52,224 nucleotides of DNA, taken from IMG/VR virus record IMGVR_UViG_3300032242_000862, positions 1-52,224 of that record. One strand, given 5' to 3'. The position numbers and the translations under genes were made by a program. Of the stretch, positions 16,945 to 23,751 are shown piece by piece (position 1 is the stretch's first letter; every line of letters begins with the position of its first letter). The notes under the pieces were generated by a model. The model was not told where the DNA came from and searched no databases. It was given only the letters and a program-made list of their open reading frames with translations. The stretch is from a virus.

Positions 16945-17328
16945 ATGACCACGTACACACATTGGGATGTGATGTTGGCAAGCCCGACAGATCCCCTGCC
17001 TGAGAAGAAACGCCAGTACCAAATGAACCTGATGCGCAATGCATTGGAGAACTGCAAGACCAAGCCTGAAGTGATGGACATTGCAGCCTTGGCGACCGCT
17101 GTCGACCTGATGGACACTCTGCGCGAGATGGGGCATCTGGAAGACGCTGACAACGCCTTGGAGGACGCAATGACCGCCTTGATGCATGACACCTTCAACG
17201 ACCTCGAGATACGCCTGTTTGAGGGCATCCTCGAGGACTATGAGATGGCTATGAACAACATCCCAGCACGGATCATGATCATGGCCCACCGAGCCACCGA
17301 AAAACGCATTGAAAGGATAGCAGCATGA
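16945..17328 (+). CDS. helical acidic protein, unknown function
   Basis: A 127-residue protein with an AGGAG site, first gene after the second copy of the shared promoter. It is mostly helical and acidic (MDIAALATAVDLMDTLREMG, LEDADNALEDAMTALM). No motif is recognised. It overlaps the next gene by 4 bases. As the first gene of an early operon it may be highly expressed. Confidence 0.7.
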   Translation: MTTYTHWDVMLASPTDPLPEKKRQYQMNLMRNALENCKTKPEVMDIAALATAVDLMDTLREMGHLEDADNALEDAMTALMHDTFNDLEIRLFEGILEDYEMAMNNIPARIMIMAHRATEKRIERIAA

Positions 17329-17546
17329 AACAAGAACCTAGAGCATTCCCAAGCAAATATAACGACCCAATTGATGGCGATGAAGTTGTTCATTACGGCA
17401 TGACCTTGCGCGATTACTTTGCGGCTAGAGCAATGTCTCTGTATTTTCAGGGTCCTGACGCAAATGAAATAGTTGGTCATCCCGATGCAATCGCAGAATG
17501 GTGCTACATCATGGCTGACTCTATGCTGAAAGCGAGGAATCGATGA
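17325..17546 (+). CDS. small conserved phage protein (GMTLRDYFAA family)
   Basis: A 73-residue protein with GMTLRDYFAARAM and a helical end AIAEWCYIMADSMLKAR. This pattern is one I recognise from many phages of Proteobacteria as a conserved protein of unknown function. It overlaps the genes on both sides by 4 bases. Confidence 0.75.
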   Translation: MKQEPRAFPSKYNDPIDGDEVVHYGMTLRDYFAARAMSLYFQGPDANEIVGHPDAIAEWCYIMADSMLKARNR

Positions 17547-17881
17547 CCGAAGAACAATTGGAGAAAGCAATTGCCACGCATGCACGCAGGCGCAAGGTGT
17601 TCATGGACAACGGACTGAACGAAAGCGACGCATGGGACTTAGCCGAGCGGATGTTTACGCGAGACAAAGAGAAGCTAGACGACCGCCGAGTGTGCTTTGA
17701 ATGCGTACACCTCAAAGGCCGCGAATGCCATGGCATCACAGACCGATTCGGCAAACCCACTACACAGATGCGATTCATCCTGCAGCGGTGCCCATCATTC
17801 AAGTTGAAGGGCAAGCCATTGACAGACGAAGAGCGCAACCAAATCGATGCATCACTACAACATCAGGAGCGAGACCAATGA
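17543..17881 (+). CDS. cysteine-cluster protein, probable zinc-binding
   Basis: A 112-residue protein with CFECVHLKGRECHG followed by FILQRCPSFK. The spacing (CxxC, C, later C) suggests a single zinc site in the middle, after a helical N-terminus. It is a small accessory protein of the early operon; the target is unknown. Confidence 0.7.
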   Translation: MTEEQLEKAIATHARRRKVFMDNGLNESDAWDLAERMFTRDKEKLDDRRVCFECVHLKGRECHGITDRFGKPTTQMRFILQRCPSFKLKGKPLTDEERNQIDASLQHQERDQ

Positions 17882-18099
17882 AAGTCAAAGAATTGATCGA
17901 GCAGTTGCAAGCCCTTGACCCAGACATGGAAACCATGCGCCATGGGTATGAGGGCGGGGTTGAAAACGTCTCCTCGCTGAACATTGAAAAAGTCGCGCTG
18001 AAAGTCCACCCAGAGTGGTATTACGGGTCGCACGAGACGATTGACGAAGACAACGAGTATCCCGGACATGAACATATCACCGCAGTAATCATCTCGTAA
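17878..18099 (+). CDS. small conserved protein (KELIEQLQALDPDMET type)
   Basis: A 73-residue protein; the start at 17878 overlaps the previous stop. Its N-terminus KVKELIEQLQALDPDM resembles a short domain seen in many phage and bacterial proteins in which a helix is followed by a beta hairpin. Function is unknown. Confidence 0.7.
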   Translation: MKVKELIEQLQALDPDMETMRHGYEGGVENVSSLNIEKVALKVHPEWYYGSHETIDEDNEYPGHEHITAVIIS

Positions 18100-18108
18100 G
18101 GAGCACCC

Positions 18109-18564
18109 ATGAGAACACTTGGAATTGACCCCGGCGCAACAGGCGCAATTGTTTTGCTGGAAGACGGCCAACCCATCGAGTGGACGGCCATGCCTACGCT
18201 CAAGGTCGGCACGGCCACAAGAGTCAATGCACCAGCCCTTGCTGACTGGATCGCATCAACATGCTGCACGCAGGTCTATGTTGAACAGGTTCACGCCATG
18301 CCCGGCCAAGGCGTGACATCGATGTTCAACTTCGGCCACTCATGCGGTACGGTGATCGGTGTTCTAGGTGCAATGAACATCCCCTACGCACTGGTGACGC
18401 CGCAAGCATGGAAGAAGGCTGCAGGCCTGATCGGCACTGACAAAGACGCCGCACGCTCACGAGCCATTCAGATGTGGCCCAAGTGGCGTGACCTCGACAA
18501 GAAGGGCAAAGGCCAAGCACTGGCAGACGCCGCACTGATCGCGGCATATGGAGAACAGACATGA
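18109..18564 (+). CDS. RuvC-like Holliday junction resolvase
   Basis: A 151-residue protein. GIDPG at residues 5-9 gives the first catalytic Asp, VEQVHAMPGQG (58-68) the Glu, and ADAALIA (139-145) the last Asp, in the RuvC order. It is about the normal length of phage RuvC-like proteins. It would cleave recombination junctions and branched concatemers before packaging, fitting the exonuclease and SSB of the other operon. Confidence 0.88.
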   Translation: MRTLGIDPGATGAIVLLEDGQPIEWTAMPTLKVGTATRVNAPALADWIASTCCTQVYVEQVHAMPGQGVTSMFNFGHSCGTVIGVLGAMNIPYALVTPQAWKKAAGLIGTDKDAARSRAIQMWPKWRDLDKKGKGQALADAALIAAYGEQT

Positions 18565-18902
18565 ACCAGAAGGACATCAACGACGCCGTGGACTATCTGT
18601 ACACCCATGGCCGCAAGTACGCAGAAGCCAAGGCCCACCGCACGTACCTTGAGGAATACCGCAAAAGCCAGAAGGCAATCCTGATGAAGAAGGCATTGTC
18701 TGATGGCCGCGCCAAATCGGCTGCAGTGGCCGAAATCGAGGCATATGCAGACCCAACCTACATCGAGGTGCTCAAAGGGCTGGAAGAGGCCGTAGAGGCC
18801 GAAGAAACGCTTCGGTGGGGGTTGGTATCGGCTCAGGCTCGAATCGACTGCTGGCGATCAACTGAGGCCTCCAACAGGGTCATGGACAGAGCAGTATCAT
18901 GA
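18561..18902 (+). CDS. conserved helical phage protein
   Basis: A 113-residue helical protein (YAEAKAHRTYLEEYRKSQKA, SAAVAEIEAYADPTYIEVLK) recognisable as a common phage protein of unknown function, often next to recombination nucleases. It overlaps RuvC-like and HNH-like genes by 4 bases each, so it may assist one of them. Confidence 0.7.
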   Translation: MNQKDINDAVDYLYTHGRKYAEAKAHRTYLEEYRKSQKAILMKKALSDGRAKSAAVAEIEAYADPTYIEVLKGLEEAVEAEETLRWGLVSAQARIDCWRSTEASNRVMDRAVS

Positions 18903-19171
18903 ACAGCAGCTTCACCAAGGCCGAACGCGAATGGGTGGGGCTTGTCAAGGAGCAACCCTGCTCAGTCTGCGAAGCGCCCGGCCCCTCTGCAGCCCACCAC
19001 ATCAAGCAGGGGAGCCACTACACCTGCGTGGCCCTGTGCTACTCATGCCACCAAGGCTCGACCATGGGCTGGCACGGGCAGAAGCGTGCATGGGCCATTG
19101 CAAAGATGGACGAGCACGACGCCCTGAACGTCACCATCCGCAATATCTACAAGCAACTCACAAAGATGTAA
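18899..19171 (+). CDS. HNH / Ref-like nuclease
   Basis: A 90-residue protein with CSVCEAPGPSAAHHIKQGSH, then CVALCYSCHQG and a further His. Two CxxC pairs and the HH motif build the zinc-bound core of Ref-type HNH proteins (P1 Ref, a RecA-dependent nuclease). Being small and last in the recombination group, it could nick or cut recombination intermediates. A short P1-like N-terminal extension is lacking. Confidence 0.75.
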   Translation: MNSSFTKAEREWVGLVKEQPCSVCEAPGPSAAHHIKQGSHYTCVALCYSCHQGSTMGWHGQKRAWAIAKMDEHDALNVTIRNIYKQLTKM

Positions 19172-19209
19172 CAATTTGTAACAGACAGCAAAATAATGTT
19201 CCACAACAC

Positions 19210-19229
19210 TTCTAACTGTGTGTTAGAAT
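19210..19229 (+). promoter_or_regulatory. early promoter with perfect 19-base operator palindrome
   Basis: TTCTAACTGTGTGTTAGAA (7-base arms, 5-base centre) overlaps a TAGAAT -10 (19224-19229) with TG one base upstream. There is no good -35. It is the most symmetrical of the four shared copies, so it shows best that the motif is a dimer-binding site. It precedes the gene at 19272. Confidence 0.6.
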
Positions 19230-19271
19230 TCTTCTACCGCAACGTTAGCGGGTTTAACTAAGGAAATCATC

Positions 19272-19589
19272 ATGACAGCAGTCGCTACCCTGATCCAGAC
19301 CGAAGCTCTGATCTCCACCATCACTTCCGACATCGACGCACTGTATGTGCTCGACCAACAAGCCAAGGCCCTCGAGGCCAAAATCAAAGCCATGAAGGCT
19401 GACCTCGCCAACAAGTACGGCGAAGGCGAGTTCCGTGGCGAACTGCACAGCGTGACCATCAAGCTGGTGCAAGTCAAGGGCACCGTTGATTACGGCAAGC
19501 TGTGCGTCGAGTACGGCATCACAGACGATGTGCTCGACACATTCCGCAAAGCAAACCGTGGCGACATTCGCGTCACTCCAGTCAAGTAA
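19272..19589 (+). CDS. small coiled-coil protein, unknown function
   Basis: A 105-residue protein with a helical first half (SDIDALYVLDQQAKALEAKI) and a compact second half that includes GEGEFRGELHSVTI. Phages often carry such proteins early. The helix-rich start slightly recalls nuclease inhibitors but the match is too weak to name. It follows the palindromic promoter directly, with AAGGAA as ribosome site. Confidence 0.7.
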   Translation: MTAVATLIQTEALISTITSDIDALYVLDQQAKALEAKIKAMKADLANKYGEGEFRGELHSVTIKLVQVKGTVDYGKLCVEYGITDDVLDTFRKANRGDIRVTPVK

Positions 19590-19596
19590 ACCAAAC

Positions 19597-19610
19597 GGGG
19601 CTTCGGCCCC
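19597..19610 (+). promoter_or_regulatory. intercistronic UUCG hairpin
   Basis: GGGGC-TTCG-GCCCC, a very stable C(UUCG)G hairpin between two genes and 4 bases upstream of the next ribosome site. No U-run follows, so it is more likely an mRNA processing or stabilising element than a terminator. Confidence 0.6.
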
Positions 19611-19624
19611 ATCAGGAGAACACC

Positions 19625-20002
19625 ATGACACCCATGACACAACGCGAAAAAGAACTGACAGCCAAGAACGTATTGGCCGCTTGCAAGGACATCAACAAGC
19701 TGAACAAGCGTGGCTACGACTTCTTGTACTTGGCAAGTGGCTTTATTGCTCACTACAGCATCAACGGCTTCAAGGCCTACTACTCTGAGCACAACCTGCA
19801 AGCTGACATCGAGCGCAACGCCAAAGCAAACCAGTGGCACAACTTCCGCAAGGGCGAACGCGATGCCGACTACTACCATGCCAAGCGTGACTGCTACAAC
19901 ATGATCCTTGGTGGCTTTGTGGCCCAACAAGCATTCGACGAGAAATTTGACAACCCAATTCAGTTTCTGCGCGATCACTTCACCATCATTCACATCGGCT
20001 AA
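19625..20002 (+). CDS. conserved small phage protein, unknown function
   Basis: A 125-residue protein starting at 19625 (AGGAG, 6 bases before). It has YDFLYLASGFIAHYSINGFK and a Tyr/Asp/His-rich middle (ADYYHAKRDCYNMI). I do not recognise a fold. It lies after the UUCG hairpin, so its expression may be set separately from the gene before it. Confidence 0.65.
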   Translation: MTPMTQREKELTAKNVLAACKDINKLNKRGYDFLYLASGFIAHYSINGFKAYYSEHNLQADIERNAKANQWHNFRKGERDADYYHAKRDCYNMILGGFVAQQAFDEKFDNPIQFLRDHFTIIHIG

Positions 20003-20012
20003 GGAGAACGCC

Positions 20013-20198
20013 ATGACAGACATCGAAACAATCATCCACTGCCAAGAAGGCGTTCGCGTATCAGTCTCTGACTTTGACGAAGGCGTATGGCTGCACCTGA
20101 GCATGCGCCACGGCACTTCCCACGCTGTGCTCACCCGCGAAGAAGCAGAGCGCTTGCTGGAGGGCTTGCAGGCCATCTTGGAGAAAGAAACAGCATGA
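20013..20198 (+). CDS. small protein, unknown function
   Basis: A 61-residue protein with AAGGAGA before ATG. Sequence VRVSVSDFDEGVWLHLSMRH followed by a helix LTREEAERLLEGLQAI suggests a beta hairpin and helix. Overlaps the next ATG by 4 bases. Confidence 0.65.
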   Translation: MTDIETIIHCQEGVRVSVSDFDEGVWLHLSMRHGTSHAVLTREEAERLLEGLQAILEKETA

Positions 20199-20272
20199 AC
20201 CTGCACCCCACAATCAAATTCTGGGGCATCATCATTCTGGTGTGCCTCGCCTATTACCTCGTAAAGGATTGA
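20195..20272 (+). CDS. 25-residue membrane microprotein
   Basis: MNLHPTIKFWGIIILVCLAY then YLVKD: one membrane span flanked by charged ends. The ATG overlaps the stop before it and the stop is followed at once by the next ATG, so it sits tightly inside the operon, which supports translation despite its size. Confidence 0.5.
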   Translation: MNLHPTIKFWGIIILVCLAYYLVKD

Positions 20273-20273
20273 C

Positions 20274-20501
20274 ATGAATCCTATTACACCAATGGAAGCC
20301 TACGCAACCACAGATGGTCAACTGCACATGGACAAGTTGGAAGCACAGGCCCACCAGCACGGCATCGACATCACCCCAGAGGTCGAAGCCTTTTTGGGAA
20401 ACTACCGTGGCTTTATTGATGGCGTCACAAGAAAACACGCGATCATCAATTGGGAAGTGTCAAAGAAACTCAAAGAACTGAAAGGACAAAACAATGGCTA
20501 A
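20274..20501 (+). CDS. small helical protein, unknown function
   Basis: A 75-residue protein (AYATTDGQLHMDKLEAQAHQ ...). It overlaps the next gene by 8 bases. Charged and soluble; no motif found. Confidence 0.6.
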   Translation: MNPITPMEAYATTDGQLHMDKLEAQAHQHGIDITPEVEAFLGNYRGFIDGVTRKHAIINWEVSKKLKELKGQNNG

Positions 20502-20718
20502 ATTACCGTACACATGGACAATCTGTCCAGATCAAGAAGCACCAACAAATTTCACTGCAAGCTGTGCTGAGATGGGTCGCTTGTTGAAGGATAGTCCTGA
20601 TGGCAATTTGACCATCAATCAAAAACGACTTGGTATGTGGGATTCATGGAGTGGTGGTGGAGTGGGTATTCCCATCGAAGATATGTTGCAAGCAATGACC
20701 AAACTGGAGCGAACATGA
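20494..20718 (+). CDS. small protein, unknown function
   Basis: A 74-residue protein with two Cys (TICPDQEAP, TASCAEMG) and MWDSWSGGGVGIPIED. ATG has AAAGGAC upstream. Overlaps the next ATG by 4 bases. Not recognised. Confidence 0.6.
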   Translation: MAKLPYTWTICPDQEAPTNFTASCAEMGRLLKDSPDGNLTINQKRLGMWDSWSGGGVGIPIEDMLQAMTKLERT

Positions 20719-20999
20719 CTGAAAAAAAAGAAATGAGCCAACTGGCTCGACAACTGATGGGCAACGCTGGCGTGACATTTTTTACCCAAGCTGAGTTCGA
20801 CGAGGCCTTGGCACTTGCAAAGGGCGAGATCATGGCCGTGGCCATCGAAGCCAGCAGGCACGCCGTCATGATGGAGCGCCAAGCCTGCGCAAAGATGGTC
20901 CACGACCTTGCGACACAGGAAGATGAGGGAACGGTCTCTACGGCCCTTCAGAACGCCGCACAGGCCATCCTGCACCGCATACCGAGCCAGATGCAATGA
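20715..20999 (+). CDS. helical phage protein, unknown function
   Basis: A 94-residue protein starting MTEKKEMSQLARQLMG. The middle (AFDEALALAKGEIMAVAIEA style; FDEALALAKGEIMAVAIEAS) and VMMERQACAKMVHDLA form long helices. I chose 20715 over an upstream ATG that would run inside the preceding gene. Confidence 0.65.
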   Translation: MTEKKEMSQLARQLMGNAGVTFFTQAEFDEALALAKGEIMAVAIEASRHAVMMERQACAKMVHDLATQEDEGTVSTALQNAAQAILHRIPSQMQ

Positions 21000-21121
21000 A
21001 GCACGATCCATTCGACATCACCGCAGTGGACATGACACCCGGCCAACGGATCTGGCGGGTGTTGTTTTTGCTGTCAATCATCGGCACTGTTCTGATGGAC
21101 ATGATCTACTGGCGACCATAG
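20996..21121 (+). CDS. 41-residue membrane protein
   Basis: MKHDPFDITAVDMTPGQRIW followed by VLFLLSIIGTVLMDMIYW: a soluble start and one membrane span. The ATG overlaps the previous stop. It is the last gene before the fourth copy of the shared promoter. Confidence 0.55.
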   Translation: MKHDPFDITAVDMTPGQRIWRVLFLLSIIGTVLMDMIYWRP

Positions 21122-21134
21122 GGAAAACACCTAG

Positions 21135-21165
21135 TTGTCATGAGACTCTAATTTTGTGTTATAAT
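21135..21165 (+). promoter_or_regulatory. strong early promoter with shared operator-like motif
   Basis: TTGTCA (21135-21140), 19 bases, and a perfect extended -10, TGTTATAAT (21157-21165). The motif TCTAATTTTGTGTTATAATTC spans 21147-21167. It drives the gene at 21206. This copy has the best -10 of the four. Confidence 0.7.
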
Positions 21166-21205
21166 TCTTTCACTGCAACAGAGCAGGTTTATTTAGGAGA
21201 TCGAC

Positions 21206-21844
21206 ATGACAGCTACTACTCAAAACCGCACGTTCCGCTCAAACCCAATCGAGCACCCAGATGCATACGCTGCGGCCACCAAGCGCCACATCATCGCCAA
21301 CGCACGCAAGACTTGGCTTGCGAACACACCTCGTGCTCACGAGATCCTTGACGCCGCTGATGCTGGCCGTGAGTACGACAACCATGGCCGTGAGTCTTAT
21401 AAAGATGGTTTCATGGGCTCCATGGCTTATGCGTTGGACACCTTCGGCAAGCTCTCACCTAAGCAGTGCGAAGCCATCCTCAAGGGTGTTGACGCCCGTG
21501 CTGCAAAGAAGGCTGAGTGGGCCAATGAACGTGCTGCTTTGGACGCCAAGCGCCAGCACGTGGGCACTGTGAACCAGAAGATCACCCTCACCCTCACCAT
21601 TTGCCACATCGTCGTTCTGGACGGCATGTATGGCACCAACTACATCTACATCATGGAAGACGCCGACAAAAACGTGGTGATCTACAAAGGCACCTCAGAT
21701 GCCGTGGCATGGACACCAGAAGGCACTGTGCGCGTTAAGGGCGACACCCTCACCATCACCGCCACAGTCAAAGAGCACGGCGTGCGCGATGGTGTCAAGC
21801 AAACAATCATTCAGCGTCCAAAAGCTGTTGTTACTACAATTTAA
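21206..21844 (+). CDS. early protein with C-terminal OB-like domain
   Basis: A 212-residue protein directly behind the best early promoter, with AGGAG before ATG. Residues 1-120 are helical (RTFRSNPIEHPDAYAAATKR). The C-terminal 90 residues are beta-rich ([40 protein letters not shown]) and end in a TVK-H...GVKQT-R-K pattern that I know from many phage and plasmid proteins, where it looks like an OB-type nucleic-acid-binding fold. Likely abundant early; role unknown. Confidence 0.65.
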   Translation: MTATTQNRTFRSNPIEHPDAYAAATKRHIIANARKTWLANTPRAHEILDAADAGREYDNHGRESYKDGFMGSMAYALDTFGKLSPKQCEAILKGVDARAAKKAEWANERAALDAKRQHVGTVNQKITLTLTICHIVVLDGMYGTNYIYIMEDADKNVVIYKGTSDAVAWTPEGTVRVKGDTLTITATVKEHGVRDGVKQTIIQRPKAVVTTI

Positions 21845-21854
21845 GGAGTTCAAA

Positions 21855-22106
21855 ATGAAACGCAACTACCGCAACGCATTCAACGCGCTCAAGAAGCTGG
21901 GCGTGCCTGTGTATGAGCGCGACGACATGAATGGTCGTTTCCAGATCAGCGCAGAAGATCCTGAATCGTACAAGTGGTGCGATTACTACAGCAGCCCTTC
22001 AAGCTGGATCTTCGGCGTCAATCCCAAACTCGACAGCACGCTGTCAAAGTACAAGTTGTTTCCCGAGTGGATCAACCCCGGCGAACTTGGCGTCTACGAA
22101 CTTTAA
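21855..22106 (+). CDS. small basic/aromatic protein, unknown function
   Basis: An 83-residue protein starting MKRNYRNAFNALKKLGVPVY with a strong AAGGAG site. It has many aromatic residues (SYKWCDYYSSPSSWIFGVNP). Not recognised. Confidence 0.65.
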   Translation: MKRNYRNAFNALKKLGVPVYERDDMNGRFQISAEDPESYKWCDYYSSPSSWIFGVNPKLDSTLSKYKLFPEWINPGELGVYEL

Positions 22107-22114
22107 GGACTAAC

Positions 22115-22336
22115 ATGAACGATTTCAAACCTATGCTCAAGATGGCTACAGAGGCCATCAAAGAAGCGCAAACGCTGAGTGTGTACTGTGACTACATCGC
22201 AGAGACAATCAAATTCTCCCTGCCCACCACTGGCGTCAAGACCAGCCTTGTGCAGTCAGATCTGTTGAGCACCACCAAGACCATTCAAGCAGAGTATCTG
22301 GGCAGGTTCTACAAGATCACCGTGGAGGAAGCATGA
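22115..22336 (+). CDS. small protein, unknown function
   Basis: A 73-residue protein (FKPMLKMATEAIKEAQTLSV...). AAGGAC precedes it at the right distance. Overlaps the next gene by 4 bases. Not recognised. Confidence 0.6.
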   Translation: MNDFKPMLKMATEAIKEAQTLSVYCDYIAETIKFSLPTTGVKTSLVQSDLLSTTKTIQAEYLGRFYKITVEEA

Positions 22337-22566
22337 CTGGATGGCGTAAACGACTCATAGTTGAGATGGCGCGGGAAGCTGGGTTTGAACAAGTGGGTCA
22401 CGATTCTTTCCAAGAATTGACCGCCCGTATGGAAGCCTTTGCCAAGCTGGTGCGTGAAGATGAGCGTAAGGCATTGTGCAAATTGATGGAAGACCAAAAC
22501 ACATGGGACTTTTATGACCCTAACCGTACCGCAATTGAAATTATCCGAGCAAGGGGACAAGCATGA
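22333..22566 (+). CDS. small conserved helical phage protein
   Basis: A 77-residue protein with EMAREAGFEQVG and AFAKLVREDERKALCKLMED. The combination of MAREAGF and F..LVR.DER is common in small phage proteins of Burkholderiales, often as the start of longer variable proteins that carry the QPAPVQEP motif. Here that motif is in the next gene. Function unknown. Confidence 0.65.
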   Translation: MTGWRKRLIVEMAREAGFEQVGHDSFQELTARMEAFAKLVREDERKALCKLMEDQNTWDFYDPNRTAIEIIRARGQA

Positions 22567-23030
22567 TTCCAGCAAAAGAAATTGATGGCGAATTGTGGAT
22601 AAAAGCCTCAGACCATCATCAAGCTATCAAAGAAGCCTTGGCACAGCCAGCACCTGTGCAGGAGCCTGTGGCGTGGAATGTGATTGACCCTTTTGGGAAT
22701 ATTGTCGCCACCGAAAAAAATGCAATTCGCGGTTGGGCGCGTGTAGAAGGATACAAACCAACAGTGGAGGGGTTACTTGGTTTTCATGAGAAAGGTTGGC
22801 GTGTTTTACCCGCAGCACAGCCAGCACCTGTGCAGGGGCCTGACTGGAAAGAAGAATACCAAAAGGCTGTAGATTTGCACTGCTTAACACTTGACGAACT
22901 GCGTGAGGCTAACGTGGAAATTAAGCGATTAAAAGCAATGGTTGAGTCGCAAGATATGGTGCTTGTTCGCAGTGCCGAGCGAATTGTTGACTTGCAGACA
23001 CACATTGAAAACCTTGAGGGGGAAACATGA
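22563..23030 (+). CDS. modular protein with two QPAPVQ(E/G)P linkers
   Basis: A 155-residue protein made of short modules: an N-terminal unit (IDGELWIKASDHHQAIKEAL), a first AQPAPVQEPVAW linker, a 50-residue module (GFHEKGWRVLP), a second AQPAPVQGPDW linker, and a C-terminal coiled coil (DELREANVEIKRLKAMVESQ). The linkers are nearly identical in DNA (22641-22668 and 22815-22842). The pattern suggests domain shuffling by recombination at the linker. Function unknown. Confidence 0.65.
   Translation: MIPAKEIDGELWIKASDHHQAIKEALAQPAPVQEPVAWNVIDPFGNIVATEKNAIRGWARVEGYKPTVEGLLGFHEKGWRVLPAAQPAPVQGPDWKEEYQKAVDLHCLTLDELREANVEIKRLKAMVESQDMVLVRSAERIVDLQTHIENLEGET
22641..22668 (+). repeat. 28-base in-frame repeat with inverted arms, copy 1
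   Basis: Encodes AQPAPVQEP. It contains GCACAG-CCAGCAC-CTGTGC, an inverted repeat with 6-base arms. The second copy at 22815-22842 differs at one base. Confidence 0.85.
22815..22842 (+). repeat. 28-base in-frame repeat with inverted arms, copy 2
   Basis: Same as 22641-22668 except one A-to-G change; encodes AQPAPVQGP. It has the same reading frame and the same inverted arms. Confidence 0.85.
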
Positions 23031-23245
23031 CAATCAGAATTTCGTTTTCCAATACAACGGTGAGGGTTGCGGTTGAAGTCAACGGCGCGATTGAATCAAA
23101 AGTAGTTGAACTGCCACAGCGCACATGGGTAGGGCTGACGGATGATGAAAAACAAAAATTCCTAGGCGGTGATGCTTACGGCGCAACTTTGCATGACATA
23201 AACGCCATAGAAGCCAAACTCAAGGATAAGAACAATGCCGCTTAA
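23027..23245 (+). CDS. small protein with LPQRTWVGLTD C-terminal module
   Basis: A 72-residue protein. The N-terminal 28 residues are beta-like (IRISFSNTTVRVAVEVNG). The rest is a module beginning LPQRTWVGLTDDE and ending with a helix IEAKLKDKN. The same module is in the next gene. It overlaps its neighbours by 4 and 11 bases. Confidence 0.6.
   Translation: MTIRISFSNTTVRVAVEVNGAIESKVVELPQRTWVGLTDDEKQKFLGGDAYGATLHDINAIEAKLKDKNNAA
23111..23142 (+). repeat. 32-base direct repeat encoding LPQRTWVGLTD, copy 1
   Basis: The first 23 bases are identical to 23298-23320 and the next 9 differ at two positions. It marks the start of a duplicated C-terminal module. Confidence 0.85.
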
Positions 23246-23420
23246 ACCACACCCAACAGACCCAGACAAGATGGTCTACTACAGCCGCCAGTACGACCTG
23301 CCACAGCGCACATGGGTAGGTCTGACAGACAAAGAACTGGAAGAATTTTCAGAGGCAAAACTTGGATCGTATGACTTGTGTCTCGAAGTCGAAGTCAGAT
23401 TAAAGGAACGCAACACATGA
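23235..23420 (+). CDS. small protein with LPQRTWVGLTD C-terminal module
   Basis: A 61-residue protein with an N-terminus (HPTDPDKMVYYSRQYD) different from its neighbour and then the same module, LPQRTWVGLTDKELEEF ... VRLKERN. The two genes are thus related only in their C-terminal part. Function unknown. Confidence 0.6.
   Translation: MPLKPHPTDPDKMVYYSRQYDLPQRTWVGLTDKELEEFSEAKLGSYDLCLEVEVRLKERNT
23298..23329 (+). repeat. 32-base direct repeat encoding LPQRTWVGLTD, copy 2
   Basis: Second copy, 187 bases after the first, in the adjacent gene and in the same frame relative to the peptide. Confidence 0.85.
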
Positions 23421-23572
23421 AGCAAGTCAAACTTTTTGTTGGCGTTGATGACTACGAAGTTGGTTTGGTGTTTACATGGAATGAATCTGAAAGCGCATGG
23501 GTTTGCAAGATGGATGATGACTTTATGCAAGAAATTGGCGCATTGCCATTTGATGAGGAGAAGAACGCATGA
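23417..23572 (+). CDS. 51-residue acidic protein, unknown function
   Basis: MKQVKLFVGVDDYEVGLVFT then a Trp- and Asp-rich end (CKMDDDFMQEIGALPFDEEK). It overlaps genes on both sides by 4 bases, which supports translation. Not recognised. Confidence 0.55.
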   Translation: MKQVKLFVGVDDYEVGLVFTWNESESAWVCKMDDDFMQEIGALPFDEEKNA

Positions 23573-23751
23573 CAGACCCGTTGTCCCCATTCCTATGGGC
23601 CAAGCGCAAAGAGCCCAGCATCTTTGCCAAGGACAGAGCATTCACTGGACGCTACACAATCCCACAAAATCCAGTGTCGATCACAATCAGGAAAATCACC
23701 GCAAACCAGCCGCTCCCGGCATATTCGAAAGCACATCATGGCAACAGCTAA
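23569..23751 (+). CDS. 60-residue protein, unknown function
   Basis: MTDPLSPFLWAKRKEPSIFA ... It is proline-rich and basic, without a motif. The next gene begins inside its last 14 bases. Confidence 0.5.
   Translation: MTDPLSPFLWAKRKEPSIFAKDRAFTGRYTIPQNPVSITIRKITANQPLPAYSKAHHGNS

Noticed and set aside
19490-20275. 261-residue frame on the minus strand
   Set aside because: It covers several well-placed plus-strand genes with good ribosome sites and overlaps; it looks like a shadow of their codon use.
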